Shown: in pieces, positions 56,638 to 64,000 of the stretch
How positions within the stretch are numbered: position 1 is the stretch's first letter
How the letters are laid out: every line of letters starts with the position of its first letter
Source: DASXKD01 sp963707905
Lineage (GTDB): Bacteria > Actinomycetota > Actinomycetes > Streptosporangiales > Streptosporangiaceae
NCBI GenBank assembly: GCA_963707905.1
Contig: CAVPSA010000025.1
Span: forward strand, 186,001-250,000
DNA length: 64,000 bases
Direction of reading: 5' to 3'
The notes under the pieces: model-generated
What the model saw: only the letters and a program-made list of their open reading frames with translations
Databases searched by the model: none
What the model was told of the DNA's origin: nothing
Program-made: the position numbers and the translations under genes

Positions 56638-58188
56638 ATGGGGTCGCAGGTTTTCTGGCGCCGCGCGCTTGAGGAGCCCGGCTGGATCGCGGCGGTCGAG
56701 CCGGACGGTACCGCGCACACCGCCGGAGACCTGCTGGCCCGGGTCAACCAGCTGACCCACGGGCTGCGGGAACGGGGCCTGCGGCCCGGCGACGGGCTGG
56801 CCATCCTGGCGCCCAACGGCATCGCCGCGCTGGAGGTCTACCTCGCGGCGCTGCAGTCCGGGTGGTACCTCACGCCGGTCAACTGGCATTTCACCGTGCC
56901 CGAGATCGCCTACATCCTGCGGGACAGCGAGGCGAAGGTGTTCTTCGCGCACGAGCGGTTCGCCGCGGCCGGGGCCGGCGCCGCGGACGCGGCGGGCATC
57001 CCGGCCAGCGGGCGTATCTCGTACGGGACGGTGCCCGGGTTCATCCCGGTGGAGCGCGTCCGGGACGGCCGGTCACCGGAGCTGCCGGACGGCCGGGTGG
57101 CGGGCACCACGATGCACTACACCTCGGGCACCACCGGCCGGCCCAAGGGCGTGCGCCGCCAGCTGTCCGGCCTGAACCCCGACGAGGCCGGCGAACTCGC
57201 GTCGCTGCTGCCGCAGCTCTTCGGCATCACGCCGGGCCCGCCGAACGTGCATCTGGTCACCTCGCCGCACTATCACACGGCGGTATCAGTCTTCGGTGGG
57301 GCGAGCGTAATGATGGGCCATCGGCTTGTGTACATGGACGGCTGGGACGCCGAGCGCGCGCTGGCGCTGGTGGAGCAGCACAGGGTCACCAACACGCACA
57401 TGGTGCCCACACACTTCACCCGGCTGCTTGCCCTCCCTGAAGCAACAAGGCAGCGCTACGACGTTTCCTCGATGCGCTGGATCCTGCACGCGGCGGCGCC
57501 CTGCCCGGTCGGGGTGAAGCGGGCGATGCTGGACTGGTGGGGCCCCCGGGTGTACGAGTACTACGCGGCGACCGAGGGCGGTGGCACGCTGGCCACCCCG
57601 GAGGACTGGCTGGCCAGGCCGGGCACGGTGGGCAAGCCGTGGCCGATCAGCGAGGTCATGGTCGCCGATGAGGACGGGGAGAAGTGCCCGCCGGGGGTGC
57701 CGGGCACCGTGTACATGCGTTCGGACCTGACCGACTTCGTCTACAAGGGCGACCCGGCCAAGACCGAGGCCGCCCGGAAGAACGGCTTCTTCACCGTCGG
57801 CGACATCGGCTACCTGGACGAGGACGGGTACCTGTTCCTCTGTGACCGCAGGTCGGACATGATCATCTCGGGCGGGGCGAACATCTACCCGGCCGAGATC
57901 GAGGGCGAGATCATCATGCATCCCCAGGTCGCGGACGTGGCCGTGTTCGGCATCCCGGATGACGAGTGGGGGGAATCGGTCGCCGCGGTGGTGCAGCCCG
58001 AGGCCGGGGCGGCGCCGGGCCCGGAACTCATCGCGAGCATCCTGGCCTCCCTGGAGGGGCGGCTTGCCCGGATGAAGTGGCCCAAGCGGATCGACTTCAT
58101 CGAGGAGATGCCCAGGGACCCGAGCGGCAAGCTGCTCAGGCGCCGCCTCCGGGATCCCTACTGGCAGGACCGGGGTACGGCCATCTGA
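56638..58188 (+). CDS. AMP-dependent acyl-CoA synthetase (FadD4-like)
   Basis: A 516-residue ANL-family ligase. The ATP loop is TMHYTSGTTGRPKGVRRQ, A5 region VYEYYAATEGGGTLA, A7/A8 FFTVGDIGYLDEDGYLFLCDRRSDMIISGGANIYPAEIE, and the catalytic Lys is in RDPSGKLLRRRLRDPYW. It would activate a fatty or other carboxylic acid. GAAAGG lies seven bases before ATG 56638. It is outside the palindrome-bearing cluster, though it could supply a CoA ester to the acyl-CoA dehydrogenase; that link is speculative. Confidence 0.9.
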   Translation: MGSQVFWRRALEEPGWIAAVEPDGTAHTAGDLLARVNQLTHGLRERGLRPGDGLAILAPNGIAALEVYLAALQSGWYLTPVNWHFTVPEIAYILRDSEAKVFFAHERFAAAGAGAADAAGIPASGRISYGTVPGFIPVERVRDGRSPELPDGRVAGTTMHYTSGTTGRPKGVRRQLSGLNPDEAGELASLLPQLFGITPGPPNVHLVTSPHYHTAVSVFGGASVMMGHRLVYMDGWDAERALALVEQHRVTNTHMVPTHFTRLLALPEATRQRYDVSSMRWILHAAAPCPVGVKRAMLDWWGPRVYEYYAATEGGGTLATPEDWLARPGTVGKPWPISEVMVADEDGEKCPPGVPGTVYMRSDLTDFVYKGDPAKTEAARKNGFFTVGDIGYLDEDGYLFLCDRRSDMIISGGANIYPAEIEGEIIMHPQVADVAVFGIPDDEWGESVAAVVQPEAGAAPGPELIASILASLEGRLARMKWPKRIDFIEEMPRDPSGKLLRRRLRDPYWQDRGTAI

Positions 58189-58274
58189 GCTGGCCCGGGA
58201 CTCGTGCCCGGGGCAGCCCTGCCCGCGGGCGGCTGGCCCCGGGCGGCTGGCCCGGCCCCGTGGCTGGCCCGGGC

Positions 58275-59693
58275 TCAGCCCTGGCCGGGGTAGCTGGCCA
58301 TGCTGGCGAGGATCTCCGACGGCGGCCGGCGCTGGCGGGCCACGGCACTGCCCCAGCTCAGCGCGAGCTGCCAGGTGCCGTCCGCGAGGTTCAGCGGCGG
58401 CAGCGCGGCGAAGCCGAGCGTGCCGCCCGGCCAGACGTGGCGGCGCCCGCACCGGCTGGCCACCCGGACCGGGCGGCCCAGCCAGCCGGAGAAGATGGAG
58501 TAGGCCCGCACCCGCATCACGTAACCGCAGGCCGAGTTGTCCGACAGCCAGCCGACGTAGGCGGTGCCGCGGAAACCGCCGGCCACCTCGATGATGTGCG
58601 GGGCATTGTCCTGGTCGCGGGTCACCCGGATTGGCGGCGACCAGGACCGGCCGCCGTTGGCGGAGAAGGACAGCCAGCCGACGTCGTGCCCGTGCCGCTG
58701 CGAGTCCCAGGTCACGTACAGGTTGCCGCCGGTGTCCCGGCCGATCGAGCCATCGATCCACCACTCGCGGGGGGCCATGGACGTCCACCCGGGCCCGACG
58801 CGGACCGGGGACGACCAGGTGACCCCGCCGTCGGCCGAGGTGGTGAAATAGCTGTGCGCCGGTCCGAAGGTGAGCGTGGCCGGGTCGGTCACCGTGTAGT
58901 CCTGGTACTCCAGGTCGATCCGCCCGTCCGGCTCCACAAGCAGCGGCGCGCTGTCCGCCCCGCCGTCGGGGAACCCCGGGCTGATCGCGGTCATCCGGCC
59001 CCAGGTCAGCCCGAAATCGGTGGATTTCTGCAGCACGATGTTGAGGTCGCCGGCCTTGAAGCCGCAGCCGCCGCCGTGCTTGGTGCAGATGTAGCTGACG
59101 GCGCTGGCACGGGGCCCGTAGTTCCAGGTGAGGTAGACGGTGCCGTTCGGGGCGGCGGCGATGAACGGGCGGCCGCCGAAGTTGCCCAGTTGCTGCGGTA
59201 TCAGCCGGGACACCTGGGGGAAGCTCCGGCCGTGGTCGAACGAGGTGTCCACCACGGGGAACTGGTGGTGCGCGGTCTGCTTCATGAACACCGCGTAGAC
59301 GGTGCCGTTCGGGGCCACCGCGACGGCCGGGTCGAACGCCCCGGACGACCCGGGGAGCCTGACCGGTCTGCGGAAGCGAATCCCGCCGCCGGCGGACCTG
59401 GCGAACCCGATGCCGTGGCAGCCCTCCCAGACCACGTAGACGTGGTGCCCGGTGCTGTCCGCGGCCTCCTCGGGAGCGGCGTTCTGGCCGCGGCAGTGCC
59501 GGCTGATCCTGGTGGCCGGCAGGAGGGCTGGCCGGATGGCCGGTCCGGCCGCCGGTCCCGCTATCAGGCCGCTCCGCTGGGCCAGCCCCGGGCCGGAGGC
59601 TCCCGCCTGCGCGGGTGCCGGCGCCAGTGCAGGCATCAGACTCAGGACCAGCGCGCCCAGCAGCGCTGCCCCAGCGGTGAAGCGGTATCGCAT
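58275..59693 (-). CDS. secreted sialidase-like beta-propeller protein
   Basis: A 472-residue protein with a signal peptide (FTAGAALLGALVLSLMPALAPAPAQA). It has several Asp-box/BNR repeats: SFDHGRSF, STDFGLTW, SADGGVTW and SANGGRSW, each closing a propeller blade. Cys residues (RHCRGQ, WEGCHG, YICTKHGGGCGF, NSACGY) may form disulfides. The Arg triad and Tyr/Glu nucleophile of true sialidases cannot be assigned, so enzyme activity is not claimed. GGGAGG precedes ATG 59693. The 85-bp GC-rich gap before it may end both this gene and the convergent ligase gene. Confidence 0.78.
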   Translation of the reverse strand: MRYRFTAGAALLGALVLSLMPALAPAPAQAGASGPGLAQRSGLIAGPAAGPAIRPALLPATRISRHCRGQNAAPEEAADSTGHHVYVVWEGCHGIGFARSAGGGIRFRRPVRLPGSSGAFDPAVAVAPNGTVYAVFMKQTAHHQFPVVDTSFDHGRSFPQVSRLIPQQLGNFGGRPFIAAAPNGTVYLTWNYGPRASAVSYICTKHGGGCGFKAGDLNIVLQKSTDFGLTWGRMTAISPGFPDGGADSAPLLVEPDGRIDLEYQDYTVTDPATLTFGPAHSYFTTSADGGVTWSSPVRVGPGWTSMAPREWWIDGSIGRDTGGNLYVTWDSQRHGHDVGWLSFSANGGRSWSPPIRVTRDQDNAPHIIEVAGGFRGTAYVGWLSDNSACGYVMRVRAYSIFSGWLGRPVRVASRCGRRHVWPGGTLGFAALPPLNLADGTWQLALSWGSAVARQRRPPSEILASMASYPGQG

Positions 59694-59829
59694 GCGGCCT
59701 CCCAGCCTTGCCGACCTTGCGTGCGCTACGTGTGTCTGAGCGTCCGGGCCTCGCGTAGCCCGGCGGCGGGGAGCACCTTTAGGGTACGGCGGACCAGCAG
59801 ATATAACCAAGAGTAGTTGACTGATTTCG

Positions 59830-60750
59830 CTATGTTGTGACCCTGCCGTCCGCGGTCTCCGCCAGGGCGTCGAGCAGCCGCTCGGTCGCTGGTGGCCCGG
59901 GTGGTTCGCCATAGGTCAGGGCCAGCACCTGACGGCGGGCGCCCGGCAGCGTCTCGGTGCGCACCCCCGGGTGACGTGCGGCCCGCAGTGCCAGGTCGGG
60001 CAGCAGGGCGACGCCAAGCCCGGCCGCGGCCAGCGCCTGAGCGACCAGGACGTCGTCGGTGGTGAAGGCGATCTGCGGGGCGAAGCCGGCCCGCTCACAC
60101 TGCCAGATCAGGTGGGTGCGGCAGCGTTCGCAGCCGGCGATCCAGCGGTGCCCGGCATAACTGCCCAGGCGGCTCCCGGCGGTCCGCGGTGGAACCGGAA
60201 TCCCGGCCCCGGCGACCAGGTGGACCGGCTCGTCAAGCAGTAGCCTGGCCCGGACCCCCTCCTCATCGTCCGGGTGACCCACGGCCGTGCCCGGCTGCAG
60301 GTAGGAGAACACCAGCGCGACGTCCACCCGCCCGGCCCGGAGCATTCGGAGCGCCGCCTGGGGCTCGGCCTCGGCCAGTAGCAACTCGACACCGGGGTAC
60401 TCGGCCCGCAGCCGGGCGGCAGCCGCGGGCACCACGGTCGCCAGCGCCGAGGGGAAGCCCGCCACCCGGATCCGCTCCTCGCGCTGGCCGACGTGCGCGG
60501 CGAGTTCCTGCTCGGCCGCGTCCAGCCTGCCCAGGATCTCCTCCGCCCGGCCCGCCAGCAGGCGGCCTGCGTCAGTGAGCTTGACCCCGCGCCCGGACCG
60601 CTCGACCAGGCGCGTTCCGGTCTCCGCCTCCAGCCGGGCCAGGTGATGGCTCACCGAAGGCTGGGCGTAGTTGAGCGACTTGGCGGCCGCGGTCACCGAA
60701 CCGTGCCGGGCCACCGCGGCGAGCACCCGCAGCCTGGTCACGTCCAGCAT
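59830..60750 (-). CDS. LysR family transcriptional regulator
   Basis: A 306-residue regulator. The DNA-binding domain is LDVTRLRVLAAVARHGSVTAAAKSLNYAQPSVSHHLARLEAETGTRLVERSGRGVKLTDAGRLL. The effector domain starts at about residue 90 (IRVAGFPSALATVVPAAAARLRAEYPGVEL) and contains DVLVAQALAAAGLGVALLPDLAL. ATG 60750 is six bases after a TATCAT box and lacks a ribosome binding site. An inverted repeat just upstream is a likely autoregulatory site. Target genes are not obvious; the ureohydrolase gene lies upstream on the same strand. Confidence 0.88.
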   Translation of the reverse strand: MLDVTRLRVLAAVARHGSVTAAAKSLNYAQPSVSHHLARLEAETGTRLVERSGRGVKLTDAGRLLAGRAEEILGRLDAAEQELAAHVGQREERIRVAGFPSALATVVPAAAARLRAEYPGVELLLAEAEPQAALRMLRAGRVDVALVFSYLQPGTAVGHPDDEEGVRARLLLDEPVHLVAGAGIPVPPRTAGSRLGSYAGHRWIAGCERCRTHLIWQCERAGFAPQIAFTTDDVLVAQALAAAGLGVALLPDLALRAARHPGVRTETLPGARRQVLALTYGEPPGPPATERLLDALAETADGRVTT

Positions 60751-60756
60751 GCAGCA

Positions 60757-60762
60757 ATGATA
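60757..60762 (-). promoter_or_regulatory. -10 box TATCAT for the lysR-type gene
   Basis: On the minus strand TATCAT ends 6 nt before ATG 60750, again leaderless. Confidence 0.4.
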
Positions 60763-60778
60763 GACCGCTTTGATCTAT
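60760..60778. promoter_or_regulatory. LysR-type inverted repeat ATAGA-N9-TCTAT
   Basis: ATAGA (60760-60764) and TCTAT (60774-60778) are inverted copies with 9 nt between, the size of a LysR T-N11-A box. The repeat overlaps the -10 box of the lysR-type gene, which suits self-repression. Confidence 0.45.
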
Positions 60779-60817
60779 TTGGTCACTGGCTGTAATCGCG
60801 CCTATCAGCCCTGATGG

Positions 60818-60931
60818 GGCGGGGTGGCGGGGTCAGGACTAGCAGGGCGGGGTGGCGGGGTCAGGACTAGCAGGGCGGGGTGGCGGGGCCGGCACTAGCG
60901 TGGGGTGGGGCGGCGGGGCCAGAACTAGCAG
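60818..60931. repeat. four 28-30-bp G-rich tandem units
   Basis: Units at 60818, 60846 and 60874 are 28 bp each; a looser fourth runs 60902-60931. Each has GGCGGGGTGGCGGGG and then a (T/C)nnnACTAGC(A/G) tail. The first two are identical. They extend into the 3' end of the ureohydrolase gene and encode its last residues. Confidence 0.85.
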
Positions 60932-61961
60932 AGCGCCGGTGGGCGGGGCGGTTCGCGAGCAACGGGTCGGTGGGGTGCCGCACCGGTTCGCCAGCCTCCC
61001 GGCGCCGCCGCCAGGCGATACCGGACAGCGCCTCGAGCACCACCCGGCCCGCCAGGTAGGCGGTGATCTCGGCGTGGTCGAACGGCGGCGACACCTCGAC
61101 CACGTCCAGGCCGGCCAGTGGCAGTTCCATCGCGATCCGGCGCACCGCGTCGAGCAACTGCCGCCCGGTGAGGCCGCCCGGCTCCGGGGTGCCGGTTCCC
61201 GGGGCCATCCCCGGGTCCACCACGTCGATGTCCACGGACAGGAAGACCGCGTCGCAGTCGTCGGTGGCGATGGTGAACGCCTCGGACAGGCAATCCTCCA
61301 GCCCGCGCGTCACCACCTCGGTCATCTCGAAGCTGCGCATCCGCTGGCCGGCCATCCAGTCCAGCGTCTCCGGTTCCGGCCAGTACCCGCGCAGGCCGAT
61401 CTGCAGGAACCGGTCACCGCGCACCGCGCCGGACTCGATCAGCCGGCGCATCGGCGTCCCGTGCCCGTACAGCGAGCCGAACTGGGTGTCGCCGGTGTCG
61501 GCATGGGCGTCGAAATGGATCAGCGACACCCGGCCCCAGCCCACGTGCCGCGCCGTGCCGGTGGCGTCGGGGAAAGTGATCGTGTGGTCGCCGCCGAGGA
61601 TCACCGGGAACGCGCCGCCCGCGCAGGCGGCCTGGACCGCCTGTTCCAGCCGGGCCAGCGATGTCTCCGTCTCGCCCGAGGGCATCTCCACGTCACCGGC
61701 GTCGGCCACGCGCAGTTCGGCCAGTGGGTCAACGCCGAGAGCAAGGTGCGGGCGGGCGCCGTCGTGGGGCAGGTAGTCGGTGCAGCGGATCGCTTGCGGG
61801 CCGAACCTGGCGCCCGGCCGGTGTGACGTGCCGCCGTCGAACGGCGCGCCGATGATCAGGACGTCCGCGCCCGCCCAGGAGCCGGGATCGGCAAGGTCGG
61901 CCCGGGGGACCCCGAGGAAGGTGACGTCCGGTCCGTACATCCCGCCGAGCCGTGGCCTCAT
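60867..61961 (-). CDS. speB: agmatinase/arginase-family ureohydrolase
   Basis: A binuclear Mn enzyme of about 364 residues. Metal-binding motifs are GGDHTITFP, FDAHADTGDT and SVDIDVVDPGMAPGTGTPEPGG, all complete. IIGAPFDGGTSHRPGARFGP near the N-terminus is typical of agmatinases, which release urea from agmatine to give putrescine; guanidinobutyrase is also possible. The start is unclear among Met codons at 62015, 61985, 61961 and 61940. The codons before 61961 are G-rich repeat sequence, so 61961 is preferred. The C-terminal tail (SSGPAAPPHASAGPATPPC) is encoded by the minisatellite and is not conserved. Confidence 0.85.
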   Translation of the reverse strand: MRPRLGGMYGPDVTFLGVPRADLADPGSWAGADVLIIGAPFDGGTSHRPGARFGPQAIRCTDYLPHDGARPHLALGVDPLAELRVADAGDVEMPSGETETSLARLEQAVQAACAGGAFPVILGGDHTITFPDATGTARHVGWGRVSLIHFDAHADTGDTQFGSLYGHGTPMRRLIESGAVRGDRFLQIGLRGYWPEPETLDWMAGQRMRSFEMTEVVTRGLEDCLSEAFTIATDDCDAVFLSVDIDVVDPGMAPGTGTPEPGGLTGRQLLDAVRRIAMELPLAGLDVVEVSPPFDHAEITAYLAGRVVLEALSGIAWRRRREAGEPVRHPTDPLLANRPAHRRSASSGPAAPPHASAGPATPPC

Positions 61962-62015
61962 GCCTGCGGCCCCACCACCCCGCCCCATCGCGCCGGCCCC
62001 TCCACCCCGCCCCAT
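61960..62015. repeat. G-rich repeat units, inverted relative to 60818-60931
   Basis: On the minus strand two units resembling GGGGCGGGGTGGAGGGGCCG follow each other at the 5' edge of the ureohydrolase gene. The array at its 3' edge has the same core on the plus strand, so the gene is bracketed by inverted copies. Confidence 0.65.
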
Positions 62016-62116
62016 TCGGCCCGCCTCCCGACTCCATGATCAGTGTCGAGGCCAGTATGCCCCGGCCGGTCCCGGGCGGCCCAGTTCCTTCGTCACCGGG
62101 CCTTGGCCGTGTCCGC

Positions 62117-64000
62117 TCAGTGTGCCGCCGCGCGGTATACCCAGGCGCCGTCGGCGGTGTAGTCGAAGCGGAACCCCGTCCTGGCCAGGTAGCCGAGGAC
62201 ATCGGGGGACCGCTGCCAGACGATGACCCAGCCGATGTCCATCCGGCGCACATCGGCGCGCGCGGCCGCGAGCAGGGCCGGGTAACTGTGCAGCCCGGTA
62301 ACCGACTCGACGAGGGCGCGCGGCTGCCCCTGGGCGCTCATCAGGCCCGCGTAGAACGCGTTCCGCCGGACCGACATCAGCGTCTGCTCCGGCAGCCGGG
62401 ACAGGTAGCCCACCGCGCGCGGGTGCCCGTCGGCCGTGGCCAGCACCTGCGCCTCGGGATCGAAGGCGCCGCCCTCCCTGGCCAGCGGCACCCCGCCGCG
62501 GACGCCGAACGGGACGTCCACCACGATCGAGCCCGAGTGGTCCGCGGCGATGGGCCGGTCCAGGGCCGGCAGGGCGGTGGGCATCGCGGCAACGGCGAGG
62601 TTGCCCGCCCAGCCAGCCTCCAGGGCGGCGAGGACGAGCACCGGGATCAGCAGCACGCCCGCCCGGCGGCGCAGCCAGTCGACCGCCGCGCCGGCGAGCA
62701 GCGCGGCGGGCAGCACCCCGAGCATGGTGAGCCGGCCGGCTTCACGGAACCCGGCCATCCCGGGGATCTGCACGAACCAGGTGAACGGCATGATGCCCGA
62801 CAGCCGGACCCCGTGCCAGGTCTGCGCGAACGGCATATAGGTGTGGGTACCGACCTTCAGCACCGCGCCCAGTGCCAGCGCGGCGCTGGCCAGCCACAGC
62901 GCCGCGAGCTGCCAGGCGCTGCGCCGCCGCCAGGAGACCACCAGCCCGATCACGGCCAGCACGGACAGCACAAGGCCGAACGTGAGCACCCCGTCGAGGA
63001 TGGGCCCGCGGTAGCTGATCGGCTTGAGCCAGGTCAGGCCCAGCCGGACGGCGCGGGGGGAGACGCCGAATATGGCGGGGAACTCGGTGCCGGAGTACAC
63101 ATAGTCGGTGGCCACCGTGCCGGCCGGGATGGTAGCGCCGCCGGACCGGGTCTGCGCGACCATGGCCGCGATCTGCGGGCCGGCCGCCACCAGGGACACC
63201 ACGGCGGCGGTCGCGGCCGCCGTCACCCGCTCCCGCCAGGCGCGGCTGAACAGCCACGGCACCAGGGCCGCCAGCACGACGATCAGCACAAGGACGAACG
63301 ACTCCTGGTCGGTGAGCAGGCTGGCGGCGAGTACCAGGCCGAGTATCACCGCCTGCTTGCCCCACCCGCCTCCCCTTCCCCCTGCACTGCGGCGCAGCCG
63401 CACCGCCGCTTCCAGCGCCAGTGGCAGGAACACCGCCCCGGCGGCCAGGTTGAGCTGGTACCAGGCGTGCCACGCCATGACGGAGGACAGCCCGAAGAAC
63501 GCGCCCGCGAAGACCGCGCCGGTCTGTGTGGGCAGCCACAGCCGGGCCAGCCGGTAGCCGGCGTAGCACATCAGCCCGGGGATGAGGATCGACAGCAGGT
63601 TGTAGGCGGCGCTCGGCCCGAACAGCACCGTGACCGGCATCATCAGCACGCCCTCGAGGGGCATCAGGGCGTGGTAGCCGAGCTGGACCCCGGTGGGCGC
63701 GACGATCGACCGGGTGTACCACGGGTTGGCCAGGTGCTCCACCGCGTGCGCCATCCACCAGAAGTCCCATACGTAGACGCCCGCGTCCCTGGTGGCCTGG
63801 AGCTTGCCGTCCACCAGGTAGGTCGCGCGCGGCCAGGTCACCGCGATGCCCACCGTCACATAGCAGGCCAGCAGCGCCAGGTGCCGTCCGGCCGGGCCGG
63901 TGGCCAGCGCCCGGCCGGGAGCCCGTACCAGCCGCCGCCAGTCCGGCCGCCTGGCCGGCGGCGGAGCCGCCGGGGCGCCGGGACCGGCGGGCGCCGTGCG
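62117..64000 (-). CDS. polytopic membrane protein, possible GT-C glycosyltransferase (5' end outside window)
   Basis: At least 627 residues. The frame stays open to the window edge (RTAPAGPGAPAAPPPARR, a basic Pro-rich tail, then HLALLACYVTVGIAVTW), so the true start lies beyond. About ten hydrophobic spans follow, then a C-terminal non-membrane domain (SIVVDVPFGVRGGVPL to VYRAAAH). The first outer loop (DGKLQATRDAGVYVWDFWWMAHAVEHLANPWYT) contains the acidic and aromatic residues common in GT-C polyprenyl-sugar transferases. No family is firmly recognised. Confidence 0.6.
   Translation of the reverse strand, partial: RTAPAGPGAPAAPPPARRPDWRRLVRAPGRALATGPAGRHLALLACYVTVGIAVTWPRATYLVDGKLQATRDAGVYVWDFWWMAHAVEHLANPWYTRSIVAPTGVQLGYHALMPLEGVLMMPVTVLFGPSAAYNLLSILIPGLMCYAGYRLARLWLPTQTGAVFAGAFFGLSSVMAWHAWYQLNLAAGAVFLPLALEAAVRLRRSAGGRGGGWGKQAVILGLVLAASLLTDQESFVLVLIVVLAALVPWLFSRAWRERVTAAATAAVVSLVAAGPQIAAMVAQTRSGGATIPAGTVATDYVYSGTEFPAIFGVSPRAVRLGLTWLKPISYRGPILDGVLTFGLVLSVLAVIGLVVSWRRRSAWQLAALWLASAALALGAVLKVGTHTYMPFAQTWHGVRLSGIMPFTWFVQIPGMAGFREAGRLTMLGVLPAALLAGAAVDWLRRRAGVLLIPVLVLAALEAGWAGNLAVAAMPTALPALDRPIAADHSGSIVVDVPFGVRGGVPLAREGGAFDPEAQVLATADGHPRAVGYLSRLPEQTLMSVRRNAFYAGLMSAQGQPRALVESVTGLHSYPALLAAARADVRRMDIGWVIVWQRSPDVLGYLARTGFRFDYTADGAWVYRAAAH

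Noticed and set aside
60818..60931. CRISPR array
   Set aside because: The units are contiguous with no unique spacers, and no cas genes are present. The arrays at 3611, 4575 and 35951 are rejected for the same reason.

Overview
The window is 64 kb of very GC-rich, densely coding DNA. The gene content points to an actinomycete, probably a Streptomyces- or Streptosporangium-like soil organism. Evidence for this is the prfB-ftsE-ftsX-smpB order, the 180-kDa NAD-glutamate dehydrogenase, the S-adenosyl methyltransferase/XRE(Scr1)/DUF397/ATPase set, the 13E12-type DUF222-HNH gene, and frequent GTG starts. Many genes have a TANNNT box 6-9 nt before the start codon and no Shine-Dalgarno, which is the actinobacterial leaderless signature. 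The species cannot be named from the sequence alone.

Layout. 0-12.9 kb: the nagA 3' end, an SDR oxidoreductase, a VOC protein, a frameshifted DUF222-HNH gene, a PadR regulator overlapping a peptide deformylase, a HAD phosphatase, a lone Vsr nuclease, a DUF6912 protein, 1-pyrroline-5-carboxylate dehydrogenase, a glycosidase-like lipoprotein, a HAD protein with a broken motif I, and a chromate transporter with a small membrane partner. 13-20.8 kb: acetoacetyl-CoA synthetase, tryptophan 2,3-dioxygenase and NAD-glutamate dehydrogenase, tightly packed. 20.8-27.3 kb: prfB, ftsE, ftsX, smpB, a penicillin-binding-protein homologue lacking all catalytic motifs, and the tmRNA gene. SmpB and its RNA partner therefore flank the inactive PBP. 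27.3-33.1 kb: transporter remnants, an MFS exporter divergent from an ArsR-type regulator across a near-perfect palindrome, a small anchored protein, a GDT1-type Mn exporter and an S9 peptidase.

33.3-54.3 kb holds the most interesting region. Five palindromes close to TTGACTGAATGTTCAGTCTA lie in front of a Rieske oxygenase; an acyl-CoA dehydrogenase divergent from an FAD oxidoreductase and cupin; a PYROXD2-like oxidoreductase plus ADP-forming CoA ligase divergent from a TetR regulator plus potA; a potD-potB-potC operon; and a class III aminotransferase. I read this as one TetR-controlled regulon for uptake and breakdown of a cationic amine (polyamine, betaine or carnitine-like). The substrate is not known. 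An unrelated methyltransferase/XRE/DUF397/ATPase block sits inside it and separates potA from potDBC.

54.3-64 kb: an ArsR remnant, DUF3054 and a frameshifted Ca2+/cation exchanger, an acyl-CoA synthetase, a sialidase-like secreted protein, a LysR regulator, an agmatinase-family ureohydrolase bracketed by inverted minisatellites, and the 3' part of a polytopic membrane protein that runs off the window.

Seven genes are split by frame changes. Most of the changes are single bases in G/C runs, so either pseudogenes or residual assembly indels are possible; each is flagged.
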